This document shows, one piece after another, positions 24,395-32,442 of a DNA stretch of 40,732 nt. Location of the stretch: contig WHTW01000064.1 of assembly GCA_009377525.1 (NCBI GenBank), positions 1 through 40,732 on the forward strand. Reading direction: 5' to 3'. Each line of letters opens with the position of its first letter. The stretch's first letter is position 1. Under the pieces are notes generated by a model. It had not been told where the DNA came from and made no database searches. It saw nothing but the letters and a program-made list of their open reading frames with translations. The position numbers were made by a program, and so were the translations under genes. Source of the DNA: Rhodospirillales bacterium (GTDB taxonomy: Bacteria > Pseudomonadota > Alphaproteobacteria > Reyranellales > Reyranellaceae).

Positions 24395-25294
24395 GTGGCC
24401 ATCACCGTCCAGCCGATCACCCCCGACTTCGCCGCCGAAGTGGGCGATGTCGTGCTCGACAAGCCGCTCGCCGCCGACGATCTCGCGGCCATCCGCGCGG
24501 CCTTCACCAAGTATGCCGTGCTGATCTTTCCCGACCAGGAGTTCGAGGACGAGAGCCAGCTCGACTTCGCGCGCCACTTCGGGCCGCTCGAGACCACGGT
24601 GTTCAAGGCGCGCAAGGATCACAAGCTGCGGCTGCACGAGAACATGGCCGACGTCGGCAATCTCGATGCCGAGAACCGCATCCTCGAGACCAATGACCGC
24701 CAGCGGCTTTACAATCTCGGCAACCGGCTGTGGCACACGGACTCCTCGTTCAAGCGCCTGCCGGCCTATTGCTCGATGCTGCATGCCCGCTCGATCCCGC
24801 CGATCGGCGGCCAGACCGAGTTCGCCGACATGCGCGCGGCCTACGATGCCCTGCCCGAGGCGACCAGGCGGCGCATCGCGGGCCTGGTGGCCGAGCATTC
24901 GATCATGACGTCGCGCGCCAAGCTCGGCTTCGCCGACTTCGACGAGAGCGAGCGCGAAGAGTTCAAGCCGGTGCCGCAGGTGCTGGTGCGCCGCCTGCAG
25001 GACAGCGGCCGCATGAGCCTCTATATCGCGAGCCATGCCGGCGCGATCCGCGGCATGGCCGACGCCGAGGCGCGGCAGCTTCTCGACGAGCTGACGACGC
25101 ACGCCACGCAGCGCCAGTTCGTCTATTCCCATCGCTGGCGGGTGAAGGACCTGGTGATCTGGGACGATCGCTGCACCATGCATCGCGGCATGGAGTTCGA
25201 CGACCAGCGCTTTGCCCGCGACATGCGCCGCGCCACCGTCTCGGACGTGGCGCCGACCTGTGAGCAGATGGGCTTGGCCGTCGCCGCCGAATGA
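24395..25294 (+). CDS. TauD/TfdA-family 2-oxoglutarate dioxygenase
   Basis: 299 residues from GTG 24395, chosen for the strong AGGAGGA eight bases upstream; the open frame from 24344 lacks a site. Iron ligands are H114 and D116 (WHTDSSF) and the distal H263 (TMHRGMEFD), with R near 274-279 (RDMRRAT) to hold 2-oxoglutarate. The 'HFGPLE' and 'HARSIPPIGGQTEFADMRAAYD' blocks are typical. The family oxidises small substrates such as taurine, alkyl sulfates or 2,4-D; the last is closest by eye, but the substrate is not determined. It is divergent from the thioredoxin-fold gene and overlaps the next gene by ATGA. Confidence 0.9.
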   Translation: MAITVQPITPDFAAEVGDVVLDKPLAADDLAAIRAAFTKYAVLIFPDQEFEDESQLDFARHFGPLETTVFKARKDHKLRLHENMADVGNLDAENRILETNDRQRLYNLGNRLWHTDSSFKRLPAYCSMLHARSIPPIGGQTEFADMRAAYDALPEATRRRIAGLVAEHSIMTSRAKLGFADFDESEREEFKPVPQVLVRRLQDSGRMSLYIASHAGAIRGMADAEARQLLDELTTHATQRQFVYSHRWRVKDLVIWDDRCTMHRGMEFDDQRFARDMRRATVSDVAPTCEQMGLAVAAE

Positions 25295-25635
25295 CGCCGG
25301 CAGCGTTCGCCAAGCTCGCGCTGTCGCTCGACGGCGCGGTCGAGGGAGCGCATGGCGGCCACGCCGACTTCCGCGCCGGCGGCAAGGTCTTCGCCTCCCT
25401 GGGCTATCCGGACAAGGACTGGGGCATGGTGAAGCTCGCACCCGAGCAGCAGGAGATGCTGGTTGCCGCGGAGCCTGTGATGTTCGTTCCGGTCAAGGGC
25501 AGCTGGGGATTGCGCGGCGCCACTTCGGTCCATCTCGCCGAAGTGGACACGCGCACATTGCGTAGCGCGCTCACCATGGCGTGGCAGAACGTGACCGCGC
25601 CGAAGCCGAAGAAAGCTAGACGCGCCGCTGCATGA
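25291..25635 (+). CDS. MmcQ/YjbR family protein
   Basis: 114 residues. It opens with the 'FAKLALSLDGAVEGAHGGHADFRAGGKVFASL' segment and continues 'DWGMVKLAPEQQEMLVAAEPVMFVPVKGSWGLRGATSVHLAEV', the MmcQ/YjbR-like fold (CyaY-type alpha/beta), with a basic Lys/Arg tail. Members are sometimes called DNA-binding, but the role is not firmly established. Translationally coupled to the dioxygenase (ATGA). Its last 20 bases overlap the 3' end of the convergent acetyltransferase gene. Confidence 0.85.
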   Translation: MTPAAFAKLALSLDGAVEGAHGGHADFRAGGKVFASLGYPDKDWGMVKLAPEQQEMLVAAEPVMFVPVKGSWGLRGATSVHLAEVDTRTLRSALTMAWQNVTAPKPKKARRAAA

Positions 25636-26119
25636 TCGTGCGTCGCCATGGCGGATGGCCGTGGCTGTTCTCAATCATGAACTGCAGGCGAAAGGCCCGC
25701 GGCCACTCGCGGCGGGGCACCGACGAGAAGCCGCGCCGCTCGTAGAAGGGCGCGTTCCACGGGACGCCGAGGTAGGTCGACAGATAAAGCGTGTCATGGC
25801 CACGCTCGTGCGCCTGCCGGGCGGTGCGGTCGATCAGCGCCGCGCCGAGACCGCGCCCCTGCCAGCGCGGCAACACGGAGAGCTGGTCCAACCAGGCGGT
25901 GCCGCCGGGCAGCGTCATCAGAGCGAAGCCGACAACACGGTTGCGAGGCGACGTCGCAACCCAGAGCATGCCGCGTTGCCGACCTTCTTCGAGCGAGGCG
26001 ATGCTGTGAGGTGGCATCTCCAGGACACATCGCAAGCCGAGACGCACGTAACGCTCATCGGCCGTGTTTTCGATATGCGGCAGGAGTGCGATTTCTTGGC
26101 GACGGGCAGGGCGGATCAT
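25616..26119 (-). CDS. GNAT-family N-acetyltransferase
   Basis: 167 residues from ATG 26119 (MIRPARRQEIALLPHIE). Acetyl-CoA binding motif A is 'LSVLPRWQGRGLGAALIDRTARQA', and motif B holds 'NAPFYERRGFSSV'. The 'RLGLRCVLEMPPHSIASLEEGRQRG' N-terminal region fits the small-substrate GNAT branch. Acceptor substrate unknown. It is divergent from the two-hot-dog hydratase gene with 42 bases between starts, and its end overlaps MmcQ/YjbR by 20 bases, an unusually tight convergent pair. Confidence 0.87.
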   Translation of the reverse strand: MIRPARRQEIALLPHIENTADERYVRLGLRCVLEMPPHSIASLEEGRQRGMLWVATSPRNRVVGFALMTLPGGTAWLDQLSVLPRWQGRGLGAALIDRTARQAHERGHDTLYLSTYLGVPWNAPFYERRGFSSVPRREWPRAFRLQFMIENSHGHPPWRRTIMQRRV

Positions 26120-26161
26120 CGCCGGATTGGTTACGCTGCGACAAATCCGAAGGGAAGCGCC

Positions 26162-27034
26162 ATGACCATCGACATCGAACCGTTGAAGAAGCAGCTCGGC
26201 CGCAAGATCGAGGACGAGGACGTCGTCACCCAGGCGCCGATCAAGGCTATGATCGCGACCTTCGACCGGCCGGACAAGGTGCCGGCCGAGGGCGAGCCGA
26301 TCGCGCCGGGCTGGCATCTCCTGTTCCTGCATTCCTACGCCCGTCCGGCGCAGCTCGGAAAGGACGGTGCTGCCTTCACCGGCGGCGTGCTGCCCGAGAT
26401 CCCGATGCCGCGGCGCATGTATGCCGGCTCGACCTTCACCTTCGATGGCGACATCCGGGTGGGCGACAAGGTGCGCCGCGAGATCGAGTTTTCAGACATC
26501 CAGCTGTGCCGGGGCAGCACCGGCAACCTGCTCGTCACCACCCAGACCCGCCGCATTTTCACGCCGCGCGGTCTGGCGCTGACCGAAGCCGCCAACACGG
26601 TGTTCCGCGAGGAAGTGAAGGCGGGCGACAAGGCCGGCGTGCCGGTGCGCGATGCCGCCCCCAGCGACGTGCCGTGGCGGCGCACCATCACGCCCAGCTC
26701 GGTGATGCTGTTCCGCTACTCGGCGATCACCTTCAACCCCCATCGTATCCACTACGACAAGCCCTACTGCATTGAGGTCGAGGGCTATCCCGGCCTGGTC
26801 GTGCACGGGCCGTTCGCCCAGCAGTGCCTGTTCGACCTGTTGCGCGATTCCATGCCGGGCCGCCGCATCAAGACCTTCACCGTGCGCGCGCGGGCGCCGC
26901 TGTTCGACAACGCGCCGTTCGACGTGATCGGCCGGCCGACCGCCGACGGCCAGGGACGGGTGACGGGTGCCGAGCTGTGGACCGTGACGCCCAAGGGAAC
27001 CATCGCGGCGCAGGCGACGGCGACGCTCGCCTAA
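26162..27034 (+). CDS. Two-hot-dog MaoC-type hydratase (mesaconyl-/itaconyl-CoA-like)
   Basis: 290 residues from ATG 26162, with AGGGA eight bases upstream. An N-terminal MaoC-like half (about 20-150; 'RMYAGSTFTFDGDIRVGDKVRREIEF') is fused to a second half with the hydratase loop 'FRYSAITFNPHRIHYDKPYC' (D/H dyad), then 'GYPGLVVHGPFAQQCLFDLL'. This is the layout of mesaconyl-C4-CoA hydratase and itaconyl-CoA hydratases. An acyl-CoA hydratase role is well supported; the exact substrate is not. It is divergent from the GNAT gene and convergent with marR-type, with one base between stops. A methylmalonyl-CoA mutase is also in the window, but 25 kb away, so I draw no pathway link. Confidence 0.85.
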   Translation: MTIDIEPLKKQLGRKIEDEDVVTQAPIKAMIATFDRPDKVPAEGEPIAPGWHLLFLHSYARPAQLGKDGAAFTGGVLPEIPMPRRMYAGSTFTFDGDIRVGDKVRREIEFSDIQLCRGSTGNLLVTTQTRRIFTPRGLALTEAANTVFREEVKAGDKAGVPVRDAAPSDVPWRRTITPSSVMLFRYSAITFNPHRIHYDKPYCIEVEGYPGLVVHGPFAQQCLFDLLRDSMPGRRIKTFTVRARAPLFDNAPFDVIGRPTADGQGRVTGAELWTVTPKGTIAAQATATLA

Positions 27035-27035
27035 C

Positions 27036-27482
27036 CTAGGTGACGTCGCCGGGCAGCGCTGCCGTGAAGCGGCCGAGCAGGCTTGCAAGAGTGGCGATTT
27101 CCTTGTCGGTCCAGCGATCACGAAAGATGGCCTCGGCCATGCGTTCGAGCGTGGCGCGTGCCTCGGCGACGCGCTGGCGGCCGACCTTGGTCAGCACGAC
27201 GTAGCCGACGCGGGCGTCGCGCGGATTGGCCTCGCGCTTCACGAAGCCCAGCTTCTCCAGCGGCAGGGCGAGCCGGGTGACCGTCGACTGGCTGACGTTC
27301 AGGTTGCCCGCAAGATCAACGCGGCGCAGGCGGTTGGCCGGCGCCTGGTCGAGCTGCATCAGGAACATGAACTCGCGCAGCGCCAGGCCGTGGACCGCGC
27401 CCAGGCCGGGATCGACCCGCGCTTCCACGAAGGACTGCGCGCGCAGGAGCCGCAGGATGGCGGCAAGGGAGGAAGCGGACAT
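27036..27482 (-). CDS. MarR-family transcriptional regulator
   Basis: 148 residues from ATG 27482. The winged helix includes 'LREFMFLMQLDQAPANRLRRVDLAGNLNVSQSTVTRLALPLEKLGFVKREANPRDARVGYVVLTKVGRQRV', with the conserved D-x-R in the wing. The flanking helices form the dimer interface. Family members are ligand-responsive repressors. It is the last gene of a minus-strand run (toxin, antitoxin, epoxide hydrolase, this). The 49-base gap upstream has repeated AGTACTT words and a TATAAC, so it may have its own promoter and repress itself. Confidence 0.9.
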   Translation of the reverse strand: MSASSLAAILRLLRAQSFVEARVDPGLGAVHGLALREFMFLMQLDQAPANRLRRVDLAGNLNVSQSTVTRLALPLEKLGFVKREANPRDARVGYVVLTKVGRQRVAEARATLERMAEAIFRDRWTDKEIATLASLLGRFTAALPGDVT

Positions 27483-27490
27483 GGCGGAGA

Positions 27491-27530
27491 TATAGTGCGT
27501 TATACTTCCGCTCGCAAGTACTTTGGAAGT
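27491..27530 (-). promoter_or_regulatory. Candidate operator/promoter for the MarR-type gene
   Basis: On the minus strand AGTACTT occurs twice, 11 bases apart, followed by AAGTATAAC, which contains a TATAAC -10-like hexamer. The repeated words could be a MarR half-site pair. Seen in sequence; regulator binding is inferred. Confidence 0.4.
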
Positions 27531-27531
27531 A

Positions 27532-28782
27532 CTAGTCGTTGGCCGCCCCGAAGCGCAGCGGCCGGAAGAAGGCGCGGACGTCGTCGACCAGCAGCTCGGG
27601 CTCCTCCAGCGCCGCAAAATGCCCGCCCTTCGGCATCACGGTGTGGCGGCGCAGGTTGAAGCAGCGCTCGATCCATTCCCTGGGCGGCGGCTGGGCGAGG
27701 TCGGCCGGAAAGGCGGCGAAGCCGGTCGGCGTCTCGATCCGCTTGCCGTCCGGCAGGCCGCGATTCTGCCGCTGGGTGACGCCGCGGTAGAGCCAGGTCG
27801 CCGTGCCCGCCGTGCCGGTCAGCCAATAGACCATGATGTTGTCGAGCAGCAGGTCCATCGAGAAGCGTTTCAGCGGGTCGCCGCCACAGTCGCTCCAGGC
27901 CTGGAACTTCTCGACGATCCAGGCGGCCAGCCCCACCGGTGAATCGGTCAGCGCCACGCCCAGGGTCTGCGGCCTGGTCGCCTGTATGCGCTGATAGGCG
28001 GTCTTCTCGTCGCGCTCACCCTGGACCTTGGCGAGCCAGGCCTTCTCGTTGGCGCTGAGCTCGGCCTTGCGCAGGTCGATGCCGGGTCGGAGCCCCATCA
28101 TGTTGAGGTGCAGGCCGGCCACACCCGACTTCCAGTCGTCCTTCTCGTCCTTCAGGGGATGGTCGAAGGCTGCCCACGACGATACCACGGCGCCCCAGTC
28201 GCCGCCCTGCACGCCGTAGGGCCGACGGTAGTTCAGTTTCTCGTGCACCAGCGTGTGCCACAGGCCGGCGATGGCGCGCGGCCCGATCGGGCCGGTGCTG
28301 CCGTCGTCGCGGATCGGTGGGCCGGAGAAGCCGTAGCCGGGCAGGGAGGGCACGATGACGTCGAAAGCGTCGAGCGGATCACCGCCATGGTTCTCTGGAT
28401 GGGCGAGCGCATCGATGATGTGCAGGAACTCCACGATCGAGCCCGGCCAGCCATGGGTGACGACCAGCGGCATCGGCCGCGGCGCGCCCTCGACCTCGGT
28501 GCCGGGTTCGCGGATGAAATGCAGGCGCTGCGGGCCGATATCGACCAGGTAATTGGGCCAGCGGTTGATCGCCTCCTGGCAGCGGTTCCAGTCGTAGCCG
28601 TGGCGCCAGTAGTCGACCAGCTCGGCCAGGAAATCGGGATCGGTGCCGGAGGCCCACGAGCCGTCATCGGCGATGGCGACGGGCGCCCTCCAGCGGCGCA
28701 GGCGCTCGTCGAGATCGATCAGCGCGCGCTCGGGAATGTCGACCTTGAACGGCTCGGGAGTGTCGTAGTGCGATGTGGTCAC
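27532..28782 (-). CDS. Epoxide hydrolase, alpha/beta-hydrolase fold
   Basis: 416 residues from GTG 28782, seven bases after the antitoxin stop. The N-terminal epoxide-hydrolase segment ('PFKVDIPERALIDLDERLRRWR...W...YDWNRCQEAINRWPNYLVDI') is followed by the core: oxyanion hole HGWPGS (110-115), nucleophile D195 in GGDWGAVVS, and base H388 in GGHFAALEEPE. The nucleophile is Asp rather than Ser, which supports an epoxide hydrolase over an esterase. The likely role is hydrolysis of an organic epoxide; the substrate is unknown. A MarR regulator lies directly downstream. The tight coupling to a toxin-antitoxin pair upstream is odd. Confidence 0.92.
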   Translation of the reverse strand: MTTSHYDTPEPFKVDIPERALIDLDERLRRWRAPVAIADDGSWASGTDPDFLAELVDYWRHGYDWNRCQEAINRWPNYLVDIGPQRLHFIREPGTEVEGAPRPMPLVVTHGWPGSIVEFLHIIDALAHPENHGGDPLDAFDVIVPSLPGYGFSGPPIRDDGSTGPIGPRAIAGLWHTLVHEKLNYRRPYGVQGGDWGAVVSSWAAFDHPLKDEKDDWKSGVAGLHLNMMGLRPGIDLRKAELSANEKAWLAKVQGERDEKTAYQRIQATRPQTLGVALTDSPVGLAAWIVEKFQAWSDCGGDPLKRFSMDLLLDNIMVYWLTGTAGTATWLYRGVTQRQNRGLPDGKRIETPTGFAAFPADLAQPPPREWIERCFNLRRHTVMPKGGHFAALEEPELLVDDVRAFFRPLRFGAAND

Positions 28783-28789
28783 CGGACGC

Positions 28790-29158
28790 TCACACCAGGT
28801 CATCGAGATCGACGCGCAGCGCGCTCGCCAACTTGCGAAGCACGGCTTGAGAGGCAAGCCGTGTGTTGGCTTCGAGCTGGGAAACATACGGCTTGGACAC
28901 GCCGCATGCCTCGGCGAGCGCCTGCTGTGTCAGGCCCCTGTGCCTGCGCCAAACCTTGATCTTGTTCTCGCCGTCGAGCAGACGATTGACGACGTCGGCC
29001 GGGATCGTTTCGCCGGGAGCCGCCCGCCAGCGCCGCACCGCGAGCGCGTCCTCGGCGTCCTCGAGGCGTTCGACGATGCGCTGCCACTCCGCGAGCGGAA
29101 TGACCGCGAGGCGCGGTTTGCCTTCGACATCGAGGACTTGTGGCTTTCTAATCCTCAT
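28790..29158 (-). CDS. Xre-type antitoxin with Phd-like N-terminus
   Basis: 122 residues from ATG 29158 (a GTG six bases upstream is possible). The N-terminal part (about 1-45; 'LAVIPLAEWQRIVERLEDAEDAL') looks like a Phd/RelB-type antitoxin module, and the C-terminal part is a Cro/CI helix-turn-helix ('QQALAEACGVSKPYVSQLEANTRLASQAVLRKLASAL'). Together with the upstream RelE-like protein it forms a type II toxin-antitoxin pair; the toxin-first order is that of higBA. It overlaps the toxin by 11 bases, so translation is coupled. It probably represses the operon through the palindrome at 29415-29437. Confidence 0.88.
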   Translation of the reverse strand: MRIRKPQVLDVEGKPRLAVIPLAEWQRIVERLEDAEDALAVRRWRAAPGETIPADVVNRLLDGENKIKVWRRHRGLTQQALAEACGVSKPYVSQLEANTRLASQAVLRKLASALRVDLDDLV

Positions 29159-29408
29159 AGACACTGCTCCTGGAGCCGATGCGGATGACGAGGATCACGA
29201 TCATGCGACGGTCGATCTCGTAGACGACGCGCCAGTCACCCACCCGCAATCTGAAGGCGTCCATACCCTTCAGGCGTTTGACGTTATTGTTCGGTGCGAA
29301 CGGATCGGCCGCGAGCTGCTCAACCTTGGTCCGAATCAGCCTCGCCATGTTGGACGGCATGCGAAGCAGCGCCTTGAGCGCATCGCGGCTGTATTCGATC
29401 CGAAACAC
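29148..29408 (-). CDS. RelE/ParE-superfamily toxin
   Basis: 86 residues from GTG 29408. The pattern 'FRIEYSRDALKALLRMPSNMARLIRTKVEQLAADPFAPNNNVKRLKGMDAFRLRVGDWRVVYEID' is that of RelE-type toxins: basic N-terminal helices, then a beta sheet with the 'RLRVGDWRVVYEI' core. RelE members cut mRNA in the ribosome A site, and ParE members inhibit gyrase; I cannot tell which from this sequence. Sits just downstream of a perfect palindrome and upstream of the antitoxin, in a four-gene minus-strand run with an epoxide hydrolase and a MarR regulator. Confidence 0.9.
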   Translation of the reverse strand: MFRIEYSRDALKALLRMPSNMARLIRTKVEQLAADPFAPNNNVKRLKGMDAFRLRVGDWRVVYEIDRRMIVILVIRIGSRSSVYED

Positions 29409-29414
29409 CTCACA

Positions 29415-29437
29415 CAGGTTAGCTCAAAGCTAACCTG
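29415..29437 (-). promoter_or_regulatory. Perfect palindrome at the toxin-antitoxin promoter
   Basis: CAGGTTAGCT and AGCTAACCTG flank a 3-base spacer CAA, seven bases upstream of the toxin GTG. The size and position are those of an autoregulatory operator for the antitoxin/toxin complex. The palindrome is seen; the function is inferred. Confidence 0.65.
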
Positions 29438-29459
29438 CGCGCAAATCCGGCGGGGGAGC

Positions 29460-30215
29460 CTACCCTTCCAGCAAATCCGCCCTGAGCCGTTCGCGCGCGG
29501 CGGCATCGAGGCCGAGCGCCTTCTCGGCGAACGCTTCGGGGCTGCCGAAGTCGCCGCGCACGACCTCGAAGGCCGCCTCGAGATAGGGCGTGCGCGCCTC
29601 GATGATGGCGGCGCGCGTGTCGATGTCGAGCTCGGGATAGCGGCCGATATGGCCGGTCCATAGCTCGTTGGTGCGGAGATAATCCTCCATCACCGTTTCC
29701 CATGGCACGCCGAGCAGGGTGAGCAGCAGCGCCGAGGCGAAGCCTGTGCGGTCCTTGCCGGCGGTGCAGTGGAAGACCAGCGGGCGGTGCGTGCCGTCGT
29801 TCAGCGTCGCGAACAGGGTGCGGAAGCCCGGCGCACAGCGATGCGGATAGTCGCGATAGTGGTCGGTGAAGAGCTCCATCATGAAATGCGGCGTAGCCGT
29901 GCCGTCGGCCATGGCATTCCTGATCCTGTCACCGACGGCCGGCTCGATATGGGCGCCGACAATGCGGCAACCGACGCCGTCGATCAGGTGCGGCGTCTCG
30001 GCCGCCTCGCTGACGCCGCGCAGGTCGACGATGGTGCGCACGCCGAGGCCGACCAGAGCGACTCGGTCCTCGCCGGTCAGGCCGCCGAGATGGGCTGAGC
30101 GGAACACGGTGCGACGGCGCACGGTGCGTCCGTCCTTGGTGCGATAGCCACCGAGATCGCGGAAATTGGAGCCGCCCTTCAGCGGCACGACATGGGGAAG
30201 AGTGTCATCGAGCAT
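29460..30215 (-). CDS. Tyrosine-protein phosphatase (PF13350 type)
   Basis: 251 residues. The opening 'GGSNFRDLGGYRTKDGRTVRRRTVFRSAHLGGLTGEDR' and 'IVDLRGVSEA' are the signature blocks of the bacterial Tyr_phosphatase3 family, and the active-site loop HCTAGKDRTG carries C150 and R156 of the CX5R motif. It should dephosphorylate phosphotyrosine/serine or phosphoinositides; the substrate is unknown. Cytosolic, with no signal peptide. It stands alone between the toxin operator and the TonB-dependent receptor, all on the minus strand. Confidence 0.93.
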   Translation of the reverse strand: MLDDTLPHVVPLKGGSNFRDLGGYRTKDGRTVRRRTVFRSAHLGGLTGEDRVALVGLGVRTIVDLRGVSEAAETPHLIDGVGCRIVGAHIEPAVGDRIRNAMADGTATPHFMMELFTDHYRDYPHRCAPGFRTLFATLNDGTHRPLVFHCTAGKDRTGFASALLLTLLGVPWETVMEDYLRTNELWTGHIGRYPELDIDTRAAIIEARTPYLEAAFEVVRGDFGSPEAFAEKALGLDAAARERLRADLLEG

Positions 30216-30263
30216 GCCGAGGACTTATCACGCCCAGCATGCTCAGATCATTTCATTTAAGCG

Positions 30264-32411
30264 TCAGAATTTTTGCGACAGCGTCACGAAAAACGCCCGC
30301 CGCATGCCGAATTGCGGCGCGCCCACGCCGACTCCGGTTCCGGTCCGCAGCTGATACTGGCCGTCCGTGACGTTGATGGCGTCGAAGCGCACGTTGGTGC
30401 CCTTGCTGCCGCTGATCGGGACCCGCTGCGTCACCGACAGGTTGAGCGTGGCATAGGCCGGCAGGGCGGCGTCGTTCGGCGTCACCAGCGTCTGGCGCAG
30501 GCCGTTGCCGTAGAGGAGGTCGGCCGAGACCCGGGTTGCCCAGTCGGTGTCCATGTTGAACACGTAGGCTGCACCGGCCGAGCCCGTCCAGCTCTGGTTA
30601 TGGTCGGCGAAGATCCAGTTGCTGGCGATGTAGTCCAGCTCCGCCTGCTCGAAATTGAACTGGGCCGAGGTGATGTTGATCGAGTTCACTTGCGACCAGG
30701 CGAGGTTGGCGTACAGCGACCACGGCCCCTTGTCATAGTTGGCGAAGAGCTCGAAACCTCGCACCTGGGCGCTCGAATAGTTGAAGGCGGTCTGGAAGAT
30801 CGGCGCGCCGAACTGGCCCTTGTCGAGGTAGTTCTCGGCCCACTTGTAGAAGCCGCTGAAGCCGATGGTGAGACCGTCGACAGGTTTCACGGTCAGGCCG
30901 ATATCGATGTTGTCGGAGCGTTCGGCGCGGACCGGGTCGTTGGTCATGACCTCGGCGGCGGCGGTCGTGCCGGCGCGCGCCGCGAGCGCGGCGACGGAGA
31001 CCTGATTCAACGGGGCGGGAACGAAGTAGCGGGCATAGCCCGCACGCAGGGTGATTTCCGGCGTGGGTTCCCAGACGACGTTGACGCGCGGGCTGAACTG
31101 GTTCTCGCTGACGGTGCCGGTGATGGCATCGAAGCGCAAACCGGCGTTCACGGTCAGGGTCGGCAGCAGCTTCCATTCGTCCTGCAGGTAGACGCTGTAG
31201 GTCCAGCCGGTGAGATCGGAGCCGTCGGTGACGCCGACCGTCGTGTCGCCGGGAATGGGCTCGGCGTCGGGATCGCTTGGATCGGGCACGAGGGGCAGGG
31301 CATTGGCCTGCGCGAAGCTGGTGACGCGCTCGCGCTGGACGAGAAAGCCGCCGCGCAGCGTGTGCCTGGGTGCCATCTTCCAGCTCGCATCGCCCTGCAC
31401 GCCGGTGGCGAAGCTGGCGCGTTGCGCCCACGGTGCGAAGCCGTTGTACAGAAGATCGCCGATCGCATCGGGCTGATAGTTGAGCTGGGAGTAGCGCGCG
31501 AAGCCCGAGAGCTGCATGTTGACGTCCTGGTAGGTCTTCTGCAGCGAGGCGATGCCGAAATAGGTGTCCTCCCACTGGCGCTGGTCGAGGATCGAGCTGT
31601 CCCAGGTGGAATTGCCGAATACCGTGAACTCTGGAACCTGGTTGATGTTGTTGGGGATCTGGTAGCGCGCGCTGGCCCCGCCGCCGATGAAGGAGAGCCG
31701 CGTGCTCTCGTCGACGATGCCCGTGACCTTGGCGAGCGCGTACCACTGGGCGGTGTCGTCGTGGATCGGTGTCCAGGCGGACATCGGATTCTCGATGCCG
31801 ATGCCGTTGCTGACGTACTGGCCGACGGCGAAGTAGTCGATGGCGCCGCTGCGGCCGCCATACTGCGCCGACGGCTGCACCCAGTTGTAGGAGCCGCCCA
31901 TGAACGAGGCCTCGGCGCCGGGATTGGTCGTTCCCGACTTGACGCCGATGTCGACGACGCCTGCGGTGCGCAGGCCATACTGAGCCGGCAGCGCGCCGGT
32001 CAGCAGCGACAGCGAGTTGGCGAAGCGCGGCGACAGGACCTGGCTGAACAGCGACAGCCCTTCCGGCAACTGCACGCCGTCGAGCCGGTACTGCAGGCTG
32101 CCGTGGTCGCCGCGCACATGGATCTGGCCGAAGCCGTCCTGGACCACGCCGGGCGCGCGCAGCAGCACCTGGTTCAGCGGCGCGTTCTCACCCTGCGGGG
32201 TGTTCTGGATGGCCGTTCGGCTGAAGTCGTACTTGGTGGCGCCGAGGCTGGGCAGGATCGAGCTGCGTTCCTCGTCCATCTTGGTGGCCGTCACCGTGAT
32301 GCCGGGCAGCGTCGACGGTGGAGGCTGCGGCGCGGGCTCCGTCTGTGCCGAAGCCGAGGCCATGCCGGCGAACAGGCCGCTGACCGATATCAAACCACAC
32401 ACGCGCCGCAT
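30264..32411 (-). CDS. TonB-dependent outer-membrane receptor, candidate zinc receptor
   Basis: 715 residues from ATG 32411, chosen for the GGGAGAG ribosome site. Signal peptide to about residue 24, then a TonB box-like 'PGITVTATK', a plug domain ('NQVLLRAPGVVQDGFGQIHVRGDHGSLQYRLDGVQLP...LPAQYGLRTAGVVDIGVKSG') and a 22-strand barrel ending in aromatic F (TLSQKF). Substrate is not given by the protein: there is no His-rich loop as in Neisseria ZnuD. A Zur-type palindrome over the promoter suggests zinc. No other transport genes are adjacent. Confidence 0.88.
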   Translation of the reverse strand: MRRVCGLISVSGLFAGMASASAQTEPAPQPPPSTLPGITVTATKMDEERSSILPSLGATKYDFSRTAIQNTPQGENAPLNQVLLRAPGVVQDGFGQIHVRGDHGSLQYRLDGVQLPEGLSLFSQVLSPRFANSLSLLTGALPAQYGLRTAGVVDIGVKSGTTNPGAEASFMGGSYNWVQPSAQYGGRSGAIDYFAVGQYVSNGIGIENPMSAWTPIHDDTAQWYALAKVTGIVDESTRLSFIGGGASARYQIPNNINQVPEFTVFGNSTWDSSILDQRQWEDTYFGIASLQKTYQDVNMQLSGFARYSQLNYQPDAIGDLLYNGFAPWAQRASFATGVQGDASWKMAPRHTLRGGFLVQRERVTSFAQANALPLVPDPSDPDAEPIPGDTTVGVTDGSDLTGWTYSVYLQDEWKLLPTLTVNAGLRFDAITGTVSENQFSPRVNVVWEPTPEITLRAGYARYFVPAPLNQVSVAALAARAGTTAAAEVMTNDPVRAERSDNIDIGLTVKPVDGLTIGFSGFYKWAENYLDKGQFGAPIFQTAFNYSSAQVRGFELFANYDKGPWSLYANLAWSQVNSINITSAQFNFEQAELDYIASNWIFADHNQSWTGSAGAAYVFNMDTDWATRVSADLLYGNGLRQTLVTPNDAALPAYATLNLSVTQRVPISGSKGTNVRFDAINVTDGQYQLRTGTGVGVGAPQFGMRRAFFVTLSQKF

Positions 32412-32442
32412 CGGCTGCTCTCCCACCGCCGTTGGTATGGAG

